From: Odobenus rosmarus divergens
Taxonomy: Eukaryota > Chordata > Mammalia > Carnivora > Odobenidae
Reading direction: 5' to 3'
Assembly (NCBI RefSeq): GCF_000321225.1
Contig: NW_004450302.1
Span: forward strand, 4,876,920 to 4,940,919
DNA length: 64,000 nucleotides
In this document: positions 55,044 to 64,000 of the stretch, piece by piece
Layout of the letters: the number at the start of each line of letters is the position of its first letter
Position numbering within the stretch: position 1 is the stretch's first letter
Program-made: the position numbers and the translations under genes
Notes under the pieces: generated by a model
Told to the model about the DNA's origin: nothing
The model's database searches: none
Seen by the model: the letters and a program-made list of their open reading frames with translations, nothing else

Positions 55044-55351
55044 CAGTTGACCCTGAAACAATGAGGGAGGTTAGGGGTGCCAGCCACCCCCCACCAACCC
55101 CCATTGAGCCAAATCCACCTATATTTGACTTCCCCAAAACAGCCTACTGTTGACCAGAAGCCTTACCTATAACATAGTCAATTAATATGTATTTTGCATA
55201 TGTATTACATACTGCATGCTTATTTACAATAGAGTAAGCTAGAGAAAAAGTGTTAAAATCCTGAGAGAGAATACATTTATAGTACTTGGCTGTAGAAAAT
55301 CCCTGTATAAGTGGACCCATGCAGTTCAAATTCATGTTCAAGGGTCAACTG
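55044..55351 (-). mobile_element. MER2-like Tigger DNA transposon
   Basis: 308 bp bounded by inverted termini cagttgaccct and agggtcaactg and flanked by TA on both sides, the target of Tc1/mariner-type transposons. The interior includes caaaacagcctactgttgac and agtggacccatgcagttc. It is non-coding (a MITE-like copy). Confidence 0.85.
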
Positions 55352-56289
55352 TATTTTTCAGTTTGGATTAAAACCCATTTCTTGCCTTCTTTAGGTTATA
55401 ATAAACTAGTCATATTTCAGCTTCGATATTTATCTTCTCTCTTTATACATTACACCTGCAGGCAGTCTGTCTGGTTTCTTCAGTATATAGTTAGTGTCAC
55501 AGAGGACAAACCACCCTATTTCCAAGGTCTGAGAAAACTGACTACATACAGGTTGTTAGCCACCTTTTGATTAAAGTTTCTAGAGATGTTACAACGGAAC
55601 AATGTAGGGTGGGAGTTTTGAGCTTGCATCCATTCTGTGCTTTTAAAAATACCTTTTAGATGGGCTGTGTGAATATTTTTAAGCATTATTCTAAAGTGCA
55701 TGAAACAAAAGGAAAACACTTGAGAGTTGTGTATATTTTCTGTGGGATGGGACTTCGTTCAGGGCCTATTTTCACGTGTGAGTTCAGACTGATTTTTAGT
55801 TGTTTATGAAAGAACCACAGGTGACTACTTTTAAAGAATTTTATGTTATAATTGTAATGCTTGTACATGGTTCAAAAAACAACAGAAGTGTTAAGTGATC
55901 TCTCTCTCCCTTTTCCTGTCCCTCTGTTCTTCCTCTCCAGGAGCTACTGTTAACAGTTACTCTTTCTGGAGGGAGGTGGGTGGTGGGGGATGTAAGCATA
56001 TATGTATAGACTTTTTTTATATATGAAGTACACCATATGTTTTGAATCTTGCTGTTTTCACTCCGTATATTTAGAAACATTTGAGATCTAGGAGACTGCC
56101 CTTTTAAGTTTTAACATGCAGTTTTTTAAAAATACATTTCAAGTAAACCAAAGCAGAGAAGTCAATGTGTTTTTCATTGTTGTATCAGATTTTTAAATTT
56201 CCTACTTTGAAAATGCAGTTTGAGAGTCATAGTTGATTTGTTTCTTCTCAGCCCTCCCAAGTAGCTCAGTTGTCAGCAGATTTAAGAAT

Positions 56290-56905
56290 GTTTAGGAACA
56301 GCGGCTTTGGGAAGTAGTTTGGCATAAGTGGCTGTGCCCTAACTTCTCATGTGGCTATTGCACTCCTAGATACATACCCTAGAGAAACTCTTACACATGT
56401 GTGTCAGGACGTGGATGTGAAAATGTCATAACAGCGTTGTTTGTAATAGGAAGAAAAGGAAAACAAAAAACTGGAAAGACCCTGCCTGTCCTTCAGCAGT
56501 CCACTGGATAGATTCCGTGGCCTGTTCCTACAGTGGAATTGCACAGAAGTTAGACTGAGCTACAGCTACACGTGTGAACACGGATGGATCTTGGTGGTTG
56601 GAAAAGCAAGTTGCAGAGGAGTACATCCACTATGGTTCCATTTCTGTGAAGGTCAAAATCAAGCTGTTAAATCTATGGTAAATGAAAGAAAAGCAAGGAA
56701 ATGATTAACATGAAATTCAGTGTTACCTCTTGCATCGGAGGGATGGACGGAGGGAGAGGAGACCGTGGAGGGCAAGGAACAGCCTTCGGAGGAACTGCTG
56801 ACAATGCTTTGTTGCTAAAGCTGGGTGGGCGGTTTCCTTTTTAAGCTGTATGTTTATGTGCTTTTGTATGTATGGTATTTCTTAATAAAATTTAAATTTA
56901 AAAAA
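56290..56905 (+). mobile_element. old L1 3' end fragment
   Basis: It contains ctattgcactcctagataca, aacagcgttgtttgtaatag, ggtccatttctgtg-like text and a 3' end with tatggtatttcttaataaaa. It is frame-broken. Confidence 0.65.
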
Positions 56906-58391
56906 TGGGAAAAGGTCTTGGTGTAGGTAGTGACTGATATATAAGTATACTGTTATTTAATGAAATTTACCTTCTTGTAATGACAGGCCAGGTATAAAAG
57001 GTATGGTTTCTTGAGCGCCAAATTTAGGGCCTTAATTGTAGCTATTTAGAAGCAGGGCCTAAGTGGATGTTTTCTTTGTGATCGCTTATTTTTATCTTTA
57101 CATACTTTTCATTTGGGATTTGGGTGTCAGCCAGGGAGCTGCTGCTGTTGTTCTGCTGTACATTTCTTGCAAATTCACGCCCTTCCAGAAAGGGAACTGC
57201 TGGGTGAGAAGAGCAATACTGGCTGGTGGTCAGCGCATGCTTCCCCTGTTCAAACTAGATTGTCAAATCAGAGGGACTGTTCCATTTTGGCCTGTAATAC
57301 TTTTATGAGGGGCACCATGAAGCGTTAGATTTTCACTCTTTAAAAGGGAAGTGACTGAAAGTAGAAATATACCTGCGGTTGCATAAAATTCACCTGTATC
57401 CACAGTGCTGGTGTGCCAGGTGCTGTTGCGATAACCTCGGATAGATCAGTGAGCAAAGTAGGAACAGCACCTTCTAGTGGAGTCTGTCAGGCCTGTGAGC
57501 TGTACAGGAAGAATTTCTGCTCTGAGGGATGGAAGGGGGCGCTGCTATGTTACCAGTCACCTCATAAATGAACGTTAGGTTGTGAACGACTAAGAATTCT
57601 CTAGATCATTCCATCTTTTTTGTTTTAACCTACTACATGTGTTCTGGAACATTTCAGGATAAGCATTCTAGTACCTGATTCGTTTCAACCACTTAAAAAT
57701 CTTAAGATGACATTAAGTTGGCATAAAAGTCAGTGGAATTGTACCTTCCTCAGAAATTAGTTTCTACAATCTCTGCATGAAGTATAAATTACAATGAAAA
57801 TTACTCTTGAGGCTTCAGTTTTTATTAATCTTCGTCCTTAAGACTATTCATGTTATAGGAAATAAGTTTTTACAATTTTTTCGTGCAAACTATATTGGAA
57901 TGGATATTGAATTTGCTCAACAGTCTCATGATAAATTGCTGCCCTTGTTGAATTACTGTAATTAATCATGAGGCCACACTGTAGGTTCTGTTATCATAGT
58001 GTAAGCTTTTCTCCCAACATTTTTTTCCAAATTTATTCTACCATATGCACCAAAAAATACCACCTAAAACCTCACTTCCCCACAAAGGGTGATTTGGGGC
58101 CATTAACAGCCAATCCTGAGCTCCTGCCCAAATTTTCCTTATTCAAAACAAAATTGAGAATACCTCAGGGAACTGGCCCTTGGGGATTGATCCCCTGTCA
58201 TCTCCCCAGTCCTGTGGCACTGGAACGGTGCTACATGGAATTGGCTTGCGATAGGGGCTGTGCTGGCTCTTAAAAGACCTGTGATGTGGATGCTGAGCTT
58301 ACAATTTCGAGCAGACGTGCTTGCTCCCACCCAGAGAGGTCCATGGCTACTAAGCAAATTGCAGGTTCGAGTCTCATGTACTCATCACATT

Positions 58392-58591
58392 TTTTTTTTT
58401 AATTTAAAGATTTTTATATATTTGAGAGCGCTCGCCAGCGGCCAGTGCGGGGGTGGGGAGCAGGGAGCGGAGGGAGGGGCAGGGAGCGGAGGGAGAGGGA
58501 CTAGCAGACGCAGGCCTTGATCTTGACCCTGAGATGACCTGAGCCAAAACCAAGAGTTGGATGCTCAACCGACTGAGCCACCCAGGCACCC
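58392..58591 (-). mobile_element. Can-SINE
   Basis: Inverted; target duplication tcacattttt. Its CT-rich body has a locally doubled gcagggagcggagggag block. Confidence 0.91.
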
Positions 58592-58992
58592 TTCACATTT
58601 TTATGAGTGAAATGATGCATACATCTGTACCCACACTATTTAAAACCTTGCTCTTTGGACAGTTGGGCGAGGTGTTAGTGTAGTGTTTGTCCCCCACCCT
58701 TCATCAAAGCCGAGATAGAATTTTCAGAGGCGTCATGGTGGCCTATTATGTGCTGGGGGAGACAAGACACTGGCGGAAGGAGCTCTGGTGTTCTATAGCT
58801 CAGTTCCATGAATTTGAGTCCAGGAGTAATGGCTGGGAAGAAAAGTGACAGTGTGTGGGGTTAGGTGGGTAAATGAGGTCAACCTACCGAGTGCTTCCAA
58901 AGTACGAGTAGTTCTTAACTAAGTTTGGGTGAGTTGACCCAGAAGGATTCTAGGTAGTGTAGCTCAAAGCTAGTTGTTGGGAAGGGTGCCGA

Positions 58993-59174
58993 CTTTTTTT
59001 TTTTTAAGATTTTTATTTATTGAGAGAATGATAGCATGAGAGGGGGGAGGGTCAGAGGGAGAAGCAGACTCCCTGCTGAGCAGGGAGCCCGATGCGGGAC
59101 TCGATCGTGGGTCTCCAGGATCATGACCTGAGCTGAAGGCAGTCGCTTAACCAACTGAGCCACCCAGGTGCCCC
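58993..59174 (-). mobile_element. Can-SINE
   Basis: Inverted full-length element ending gagccacccaggtgcccc; flanks ccgacttt / ctgacttt. Confidence 0.92.
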
Positions 59175-59267
59175 TGACTTTGTTTTTTTCATCTGATTAG
59201 CAGAGTTGAGTGCTGTGGGCTGTGCCTTTGCTGTTTTACAAGTAGTGTTAAAAATGGCCTCAAAGGC

Positions 59268-59349
59268 AGGTCTGCTTCTCCCTCTCCCACTCCCCCTGCT
59301 TGTGTTCCCTCTCTTGCTGTATCTCTCTGTCAAAAAAAAAAAAAAAAAG
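59268..59349 (+). mobile_element. 5'-truncated Can-SINE
   Basis: Only the CT-rich 3' body (gtctgcttctccctctccca) and an 18-base A tail are present. Confidence 0.8.
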
Positions 59350-59455
59350 GTAACTCAAGTCATATTAAGGCATGCCAGTTTATAGGCAAGTTTAAAAGTG
59401 TAAATAGGAAATGATGGTGTGACGTGCTTTTATTTTTTTGAAGATTTTATTATTT

Positions 59456-59615
59456 TTTTAAAGATTTTATTTATTTGACAGAGACAGCGAGAGAGGGAAA
59501 GCAAGCAGGGGGAGCAAGAGAGGGAGAAGAGAAGCAGGGGGCTCGATCCCAGGACCCTGGGATCATGACCTGAGCTGAAGGCAGGCGCTTAACGACTGAG
59601 CCACCCAGGTGCCCT
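59456..59615 (-). mobile_element. first nested Can-SINE
   Basis: Inverted, tail aaagattttatttatttgac, head ending gagccacccaggtgccc. Confidence 0.88.
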
Positions 59616-59629
59616 GGGAGAAGAGAATC

Positions 59630-59815
59630 TTTTTTTTTTTTTTTAATTTATTTATTTGAGAGAGAGAGAATGAGAGCACGAGAGGGAAGAGGGTCAGAGG
59701 GAGAAGCAGACTCCCCGCCGAGCAGGGAGCCCGATGTGGGACTCGATCCCAGGACTCCAGGATCATGACCCGAGCCGAAGGCAGTCGCTTAACCAGCTGA
59801 GCCACTCAGGCGCCC
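59630..59815 (-). mobile_element. second nested Can-SINE
   Basis: Inverted and young-looking; target duplication tgggagaagagaat on both sides (59616 and 59816). Confidence 0.92.
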
Positions 59816-59992
59816 TGGGAGAAGAGAATGTTAAGCAGACTCCACGCTAAGCAGGGAGCCTGATGCAGGGCTCAATCCCAGGACCCTAACGTCATGACCT
59901 GAGCTGAAACCAAGAGTTGGATGCTTAACCGACTGCACCACCCAGGTGCTCTTATGGTGTGACATACTTTTACATTAAAATGGAGCACTGGG

Positions 59993-60102
59993 GTTGGGGC
60001 ACCTGGCTGGCTGGGGCAGTGGATCGTGTGACTCTTGATTTCGGGGTTGTGAGTTTGAGTCCCACACTGGGTGTAGAGATTACTTAAAATCTTAAAAATC
60101 AA
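59993..60102 (+). mobile_element. short Can-SINE
   Basis: Head ggggcacctggctggctggg; target duplication aaatggagcactgg. Confidence 0.91.
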
Positions 60103-60305
60103 ATGGAGCACTGGTTGAACCAGTGTGCCAAGGGGGCCCTCGCTTTCCCAGTTCGCTCAGCTTACCCTGCCCTTTTTGGAGGTTACATGAACAGACCTCA
60201 GCTGTTCATCCTGACTGAACCTCAATACGTACCTATGCCTAATCAGGATTGAGGTACAGTGCTACAAAATAAACTTGCCATGGTAAGTATCCTGTACAAT
60301 TTTTT

Positions 60306-60490
60306 AAAAAAGATTTTATTTACTCGAGAGAGCAAGCGAGAGAGCACGAGTAGTGGGAAGGGGCAGAGGGAGAGGGAGAAGCAGGCTCTCCGCCGAGCAG
60401 GGAGCCCGATGCGGGGCTCGATCCCAGGACCCTGAGATCATGCCTGAGCCGAAGGCAGACACTTCACTGACCAGGCCACCCAGGTGCCCC
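60306..60490 (-). mobile_element. Can-SINE
   Basis: Inverted; target duplication tgtacaattttt on both sides. Confidence 0.93.
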
Positions 60491-60669
60491 TGTACAATTT
60501 TTAAAAATAGCTCTTTGTCAAAGCACTTTGAAATTTCTCCCTGCCCAGAGAAGTTTGAGATGAGGGAACAATTTTCCGAAGTACACACATGAAGTTAGCA
60601 AACCGGGACATGCATTCCGACTTGGTTATTTACAAAACAATGATTCCGGTATTTCATTTCTGGGATTTT

Positions 60670-60813
60670 CTAATAGGTCAGTTTTGCAGCATTGCTGTTG
60701 TAGCAGGGCTTCTCTGTCAGGGATGGTGTGTATTCTACCAATTCAGAGCTTCTGTTTTTCATTAGGATGAGTTCTATTTCCTGAAAGTCCCATAGTCTTA
60801 GAATGTCTTTGTC
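60670..60813 (-). CDS. ANKRD40CL: ANKRD40CL last exon
   Basis: Acceptor acatattaag/gacaaa. It encodes 47 codons, DKDILRLWDFQEIELILMKN to LTEKPCYNSNAAKLTY, then TAG at 60672-60670. Compared with ANKRD40 exon 5 it is one codon shorter. Confidence 0.88.
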   Translation of the reverse strand, partial: DKDILRLWDFQEIELILMKNRSSELVEYTPSLTEKPCYNSNAAKLTY

Positions 60814-62111
60814 CTTAATATGTAAAAGAAATTACAGGGTGGTTTATAGATAGCAAGTGAAATTATTAAGATTAAAAAGTCTTAATGGCCAGCATCTTGG
60901 GTTCTTGCCTAAACTCAGGATATTTCTCTATTGGTTTCTCTGTCCTGGTAAACTAAGGTAGCAGTTGAGAAGTTTTTTTCTTTTTTTGGTCTCTTGTAGG
61001 TCCCTAAGGGGACAACTATAGTCCCAAACTGATACTGCTGAAGAAAGGGCTTTTTTTCAAGTAATAATTATAGCGCTTATTTATTAAGAAATTATCATGT
61101 ACCAGTAATTGTATATACATTATTTCAAATCCAGAAAAGGGCATTAAAAAAATCTAGAAAGTTCGGGGCGTCTGGGTGGCTCAGTCGTTAAGCGTCTGCC
61201 TTCGGCTCGGGTCGTGATCCCAAGGTTCTGGGATCGAGCCCCACATCGGGCTCCCTGCTCCGCGGGGAAGCCTGCTTCTCCCTCTCCTACTCCCCCTGCT
61301 TGTGTTCGCTCTCTCGCTATGTCTCTCTCTCTCAAATAAATAAATAAAATCTTAAAAAAAAATAATCTAGAAAATACGATCATCCTGCCAGTCCTTTACA
61401 AAGAATATACTATTATTAGCCATGGCACCAATGAGAATTGTTAAAGTATTTTGAAAGCTTTTAAAAAATAATAATATGCCCAAAGAAATGAGATTTTTCT
61501 TCTGAAATTAGAGAACTGTATTTTGAATCTGGAAAATCTATAAAAATGCAAAACAATTTTGTTTCATGAAATTATAAAGGCTGAACTGTTGTAAGCTAAC
61601 AAAGGGTTAGTCTTTTCCTTCCCGGGGACCATGCTGCCTATTGTTAACCCAGGTTTGCAGAGGTGGAAGGGGCCATATGCATTGAACTGAGTCTTCCATT
61701 TGGGCATTAATGTAATTCAGACCATTTTAAAGGGTTTATGAATTTAGGTGTGCAAATCGGTAAAAGAACCAGATTGAAAATTACCTAGCTACCATGCTGT
61801 CCTGCAGCCGGAATTTCCCAGTGTCTTAAATTTGTTTTCACATTAGAAACGCAAAAGCTAAGTGATCAGCTTCACAGAACATCAATTTTGCCCACTTAGA
61901 ACCCCGTCTGCATTTAGACACTTTGCAAACCCTACCTTTCTGAGCAGTGTGTTTGGTAGTTTTCTGATCGTCTTCACTCGCTCTGGTTCAATCCCCAGTT
62001 CACAGCAACTGACTTTTAGTAGATTCTGATAACTCAGCTCTCCTCTGTTCAGTTCAACTTCAATGAAGTCATTTTCTCTGGGACTCTGAATTCTGACTTT
62101 AAGCACCAGCT
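60670..62111 (-). CDS. ANKRD40CL: ANKRD40CL, ANKRD40 C-terminal-like gene (partial model, two firm exons)
   Basis: The minus-strand exons 62111-61936 and 60813-60670 join in phase to 106 codons plus TAG. The protein aligns along its whole length with residues 256-364 of ANKRD40: ELVLKVRIQSPRENDFIEVE, CCELGIEPERVKTIRKLPNT, DKDILRLWDFQEIELILM and the end AAKLTY. The intron falls at the same place and phase as ANKRD40 intron 4, so this is a DNA-level duplicate and not a retrocopy. It lacks the ankyrin repeats and linker. There is no frameshift or internal stop, which suggests it is still expressed or was recently. No ATG exists in these exons before the domain, so the start lies in an upstream exon. 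A candidate exon with the right phase is at 62679-62753. Function unknown. The position and orientation relative to LUC7L3 match the human ANKRD40CL locus. Confidence 0.85.
60814..61935 (-). other. ANKRD40CL: ANKRD40CL intron
   Basis: 1122 bp, against 687 bp for the matching ANKRD40 intron. The Can-SINE at 61165-61365 accounts for about 200 bp of the difference. Confidence 0.8.
61165..61365 (+). mobile_element. Can-SINE
   Basis: Head ggggcgtctgggtggctcag; target duplication aatctagaaa. Inserted antisense in the ANKRD40CL intron. Confidence 0.93.
61936..62111 (-). CDS. ANKRD40CL: ANKRD40CL penultimate exon
   Basis: 176 bp, acceptor gtgatctag/agctgg, donor agaaag/gtaggg. Its first two bases complete a split glutamate codon, as in ANKRD40 exon 4. 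Two codons are missing between QSP and REN compared with QNPSLREN of ANKRD40. The frame is otherwise continuous. Confidence 0.9.
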
Positions 62112-62678
62112 CTAGATCACCTGCAAATTCATTTGTAAAAGAAAATACTGGATTTAAAGCCTTTCAATTGACATCATCCATTCTCACAGCACAGGGCATC
62201 TCAAGAACTGCATAATAGGTAGACATGTGGTTTTTATTGGTGTATGGGCTTTTCTTGGGGTGCTCTGGGATGTATGCCCCATTATACTCACCAAAAAGCT
62301 TGCAGTTAGAAGCCGGACTAGGATTGAAAAAATTAATACTTAAATGTATCACCCTTGAGCAGTACATGGTGTTTGAACTTGTTTGTTTGAAAAGCTTCAA
62401 GGAAATGTTGAGCCCTGGGGCTCTGTATCCTTGAGAAGCTGTTGTGTAGACGTGCCCGTGATTCTGTGTGATTCCTACTGCACCACTCCCTGGGACTTCA
62501 AGGTGACAGGTAGGCCCTGAGAAACAGCATAATTGTACCGTCTTTTGCCGGGGGGGACAGTGGTGTCAAATGAGTTCTTCCCACTCACTGTCCTAAGGAG
62601 GGGGGGTATGGACTGAAGGTAGAAGAACCTGAGCGGTGTGTTTGGCTTTACCACACGGCCTCGGGACTGAGTCCTCAC

Positions 62679-62753
62679 CTACACAGGTGTCCTCAGGTTT
62701 GGCATCCCCTGGGTCAGCTGGCAACTGCGGATTGGAGCCTTGTTTATATTCAC
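62679..62753 (-). CDS. candidate upstream exon of ANKRD40CL
   Basis: Hypothesis. The donor gtgtag/gtgagg leaves one base, exactly the phase needed to complete the glutamate codon at 62111. The acceptor attcttcaccag precedes it. The 75-bp exon would encode EYKQGSNPQLPADPGDAKPE then DTCV, with no stop. A shorter form could begin after ccgcag at 62724. No in-frame ATG is present, so a further 5' exon would be required. Confidence 0.4.
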   Translation of the reverse strand: MNINKAPIRSCQLTQGMPNLRTPV

Positions 62754-62783
62754 CTGGTGAAGAATTAGAACAAGAAAGTGTAG

Positions 62784-62978
62784 GGGCACCTGGGTGGCTC
62801 AGTCGGTTAAGCATCTGCCTTCGGCTCAGGTCATGACCCCAGGGTCCTGGGATCGAGTCCCGAATCGGGCCTCCCTGCTCAGCTGGGAGTCTGCTTCTCC
62901 CTCTCCCTCTGCCCCCGCCCCACCGGTTGTGCTCTCTCGAGCGTGCTGTCTCTCTCTTTCTCTCTCTCAAATCTTAAA
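62784..62978 (+). mobile_element. Can-SINE
   Basis: Head ggggcacctgggtggctcag; the A-rich tail is replaced by ctctctcaaatcttaaaaga. Possible target duplication aagaaagtg / aagaaagca. It ends only 31 bp from the candidate ANKRD40CL exon. Confidence 0.9.
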
Positions 62979-63599
62979 AGAAAAAGAAAGCATTGAGAAA
63001 TGGCAGGCAGCCCTTCGGCGTCTGCCTCTCTGCCAGATCTGCCAGTTAAACAGGGAAAATGATGCCCCCTCTTCACGTCCTGCTCCCCAGTTCCGCCTCC
63101 TCCTCAAGGGAAAAGCCAAGTCACGAAAAGGGCAGTAATTATGTTCAGACTCGAAGAGTCATTTTCTGTCATCACGGCCCAAATCATGAAAAGGAGCCGA
63201 GATGCTATTTTTAAGTGGTCTGTAATCTGGGGAAGAAATATTTATAATCTGTTTGCTTAACTCAAGTTTCTACTTAAATATTTTGGGCACTGTACTTCGT
63301 GTCCCCAGTTCTCTAGCAGAGTCCCTTTATAAGGCATTTTCTCCACCAGAGGGAAGTGAGAGGAGAGTAAGCATTAGAGTGCTTTCCAGGGGCCAGGCCT
63401 TTCCCCGTCTCACAGGATCTGCCTTGCTCCCTGAGACCCTGCTCTGCACCAGGCTAAGCCCTGGGGACAGGATTCAAGCCGCCACCGCAAAAACCCAGAG
63501 TGGTCTCTGTCCTAGAGCTGGCAAACTAGAGGAGAGAGATCCCGATCAAGTGGCCTCAAGTAAATGTGAAGTTACAATCGTGGGGGGCTGGCGAGGGCC

Positions 63600-63840
63600 A
63601 GAGACACAATAGCATGGAAGCATGGAAAGGGTTGGAAGGGCACCCTGAAGGCTGGGCATTTGAGCTGACATCTGAAGGATGAGTAGGCTTAACTAGATCC
63701 AGAGGGAAAAGAGGCAGATGAGCTTCCCAGGGCTAGAAACAGCAAAAGGAAACTGTGTGTGGATGGAGTGGAGATTTGGAGGAAGGAAAGGCAATCCAAC
63801 ATGGCTGCAGGGCAGCGAGCACGGAGGGCCTTAATTGTAG
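63600..63840 (+). repeat. ancient dispersed repeat fragment
   Basis: Phrases include gagctgacatctgaaggatg, cagggctagaaacagcaaaa and cgagcacggagggccttaat, the family also seen at about 14660-15480. Confidence 0.5.
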
Positions 63841-64000
63841 TTCTTTAAATGAGATACACTCATTTCATAAAAATACATAAAATACAATTTGTAAGACAGG
63901 AAAAAAATGCAAAATATTTCCTTTTTAAATATTGGTTGTATGTTGAAATGATAATCTTGATATATTGAGTGAAGTAAATATATTAAAATTATTTTCACCT

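Larger units (their letters stand above)
59432..59951 (-). mobile_element. outer Can-SINE carrying two nested Can-SINEs
   Basis: The outer tail (gaagattttatta) is at 59440 and the outer head ends at accacccaggtgctc near 59951. The flanking pair tggtgtgacgtgctttta / tggtgtgacatacttttac marks its insertion site. The inner elements at 59456-59615 and 59630-59815 are listed separately. Confidence 0.75.
53036..60669. other. intergenic DNA between LUC7L3 and ANKRD40CL
   Basis: The first part (to 58.39 kb) holds only old repeats: a MIR relic, L1 pieces and a MER2-like transposon. The last 2.2 kb is dense in Can-SINEs. No gene is supported. Confidence 0.7.
62112..64000. other. 5' side of ANKRD40CL to the window end
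   Basis: It contains the candidate exon above, one Can-SINE (62784-62978) and an old dispersed repeat (about 63600-63840). The rest, including 62112-62670 and 62980-63600, shows no recognised gene. Neither a CpG island nor a clear promoter is present, so the ANKRD40CL promoter was not located. Confidence 0.6.

Noticed and set aside
54878..55153. 91-codon plus-strand ORF
   Set aside because: It runs from an old L1-like relic into the MER2-like transposon, so it is a chance frame.
62593..62970. 125-codon minus-strand ORF starting in a Can-SINE
   Set aside because: As a whole ORF it is mostly SINE sequence. Only its central 75 bp (62679-62753) is kept, as a candidate spliced exon.

Overview
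This is nuclear DNA of a caniform carnivore, probably an arctoid (bear, seal or mustelid; inference). The intergenic and intronic DNA is full of tRNA-Lys-derived Can-SINEs, recognised by the head gcgcctgggtggctcag and the tail (aaata)n. The genes are intron-containing with GT-AG junctions, and two promoters lie in CpG islands. The gene order matches the human 17q21.33 block: ABCC3, ANKRD40, LUC7L3, ANKRD40CL.

Layout. 1-4260: the last two coding exons and 3' UTR of ABCC3 (+), a multidrug-resistance-type ABC exporter; most of the gene lies to the left of the window. About 5745-17700: ANKRD40 (-), complete, five coding exons, 364 codons, with a CpG-island promoter. 17.8-25.6 kb: intergenic DNA holding SINEs, MIR-type relics, a solo LTR-like element and a 50-N assembly gap. 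About 26.0-53.03 kb: LUC7L3 (+), complete. Its ten coding exons join to 432 codons, and one further exon is wholly 3' UTR. 53.03-60.6 kb: intergenic DNA with old L1 and MER2-like elements and a nest of SINEs. 60.67-62.11 kb (possibly to 62.75 kb): the ANKRD40 C-terminal-like gene ANKRD40CL (-). Two exons encode an intact copy of the ANKRD40 C-terminal domain, and a frame-compatible candidate exon lies upstream. The start codon was not found. 62.8-64 kb: SINE and old repeat sequence.

ABCC3 and ANKRD40 converge, ANKRD40 and LUC7L3 diverge with about 8.5 kb between them, and LUC7L3 and ANKRD40CL converge. The genes share no pathway: one is a plasma-membrane exporter, one an ankyrin protein of poorly known role, one a U1 snRNP-associated splicing factor, and one a partial paralogue of ANKRD40.

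I found no clearly new biological system. The observations most worth following are: (1) a 6.4 kb stretch at the 3' end of LUC7L3 with no recognised repeats, containing a CpG-retaining, hairpin-rich patch that could be a poison exon; (2) an AAGAAG tandem acceptor and two off-consensus donors in the RS-coding part of this splicing factor; (3) a candidate extra ANKRD40CL exon; (4) an apparent false duplication around the assembly gap; and (5) several unusual repeat structures. Family names for repeats come from remembered consensus patterns, not from a database search.
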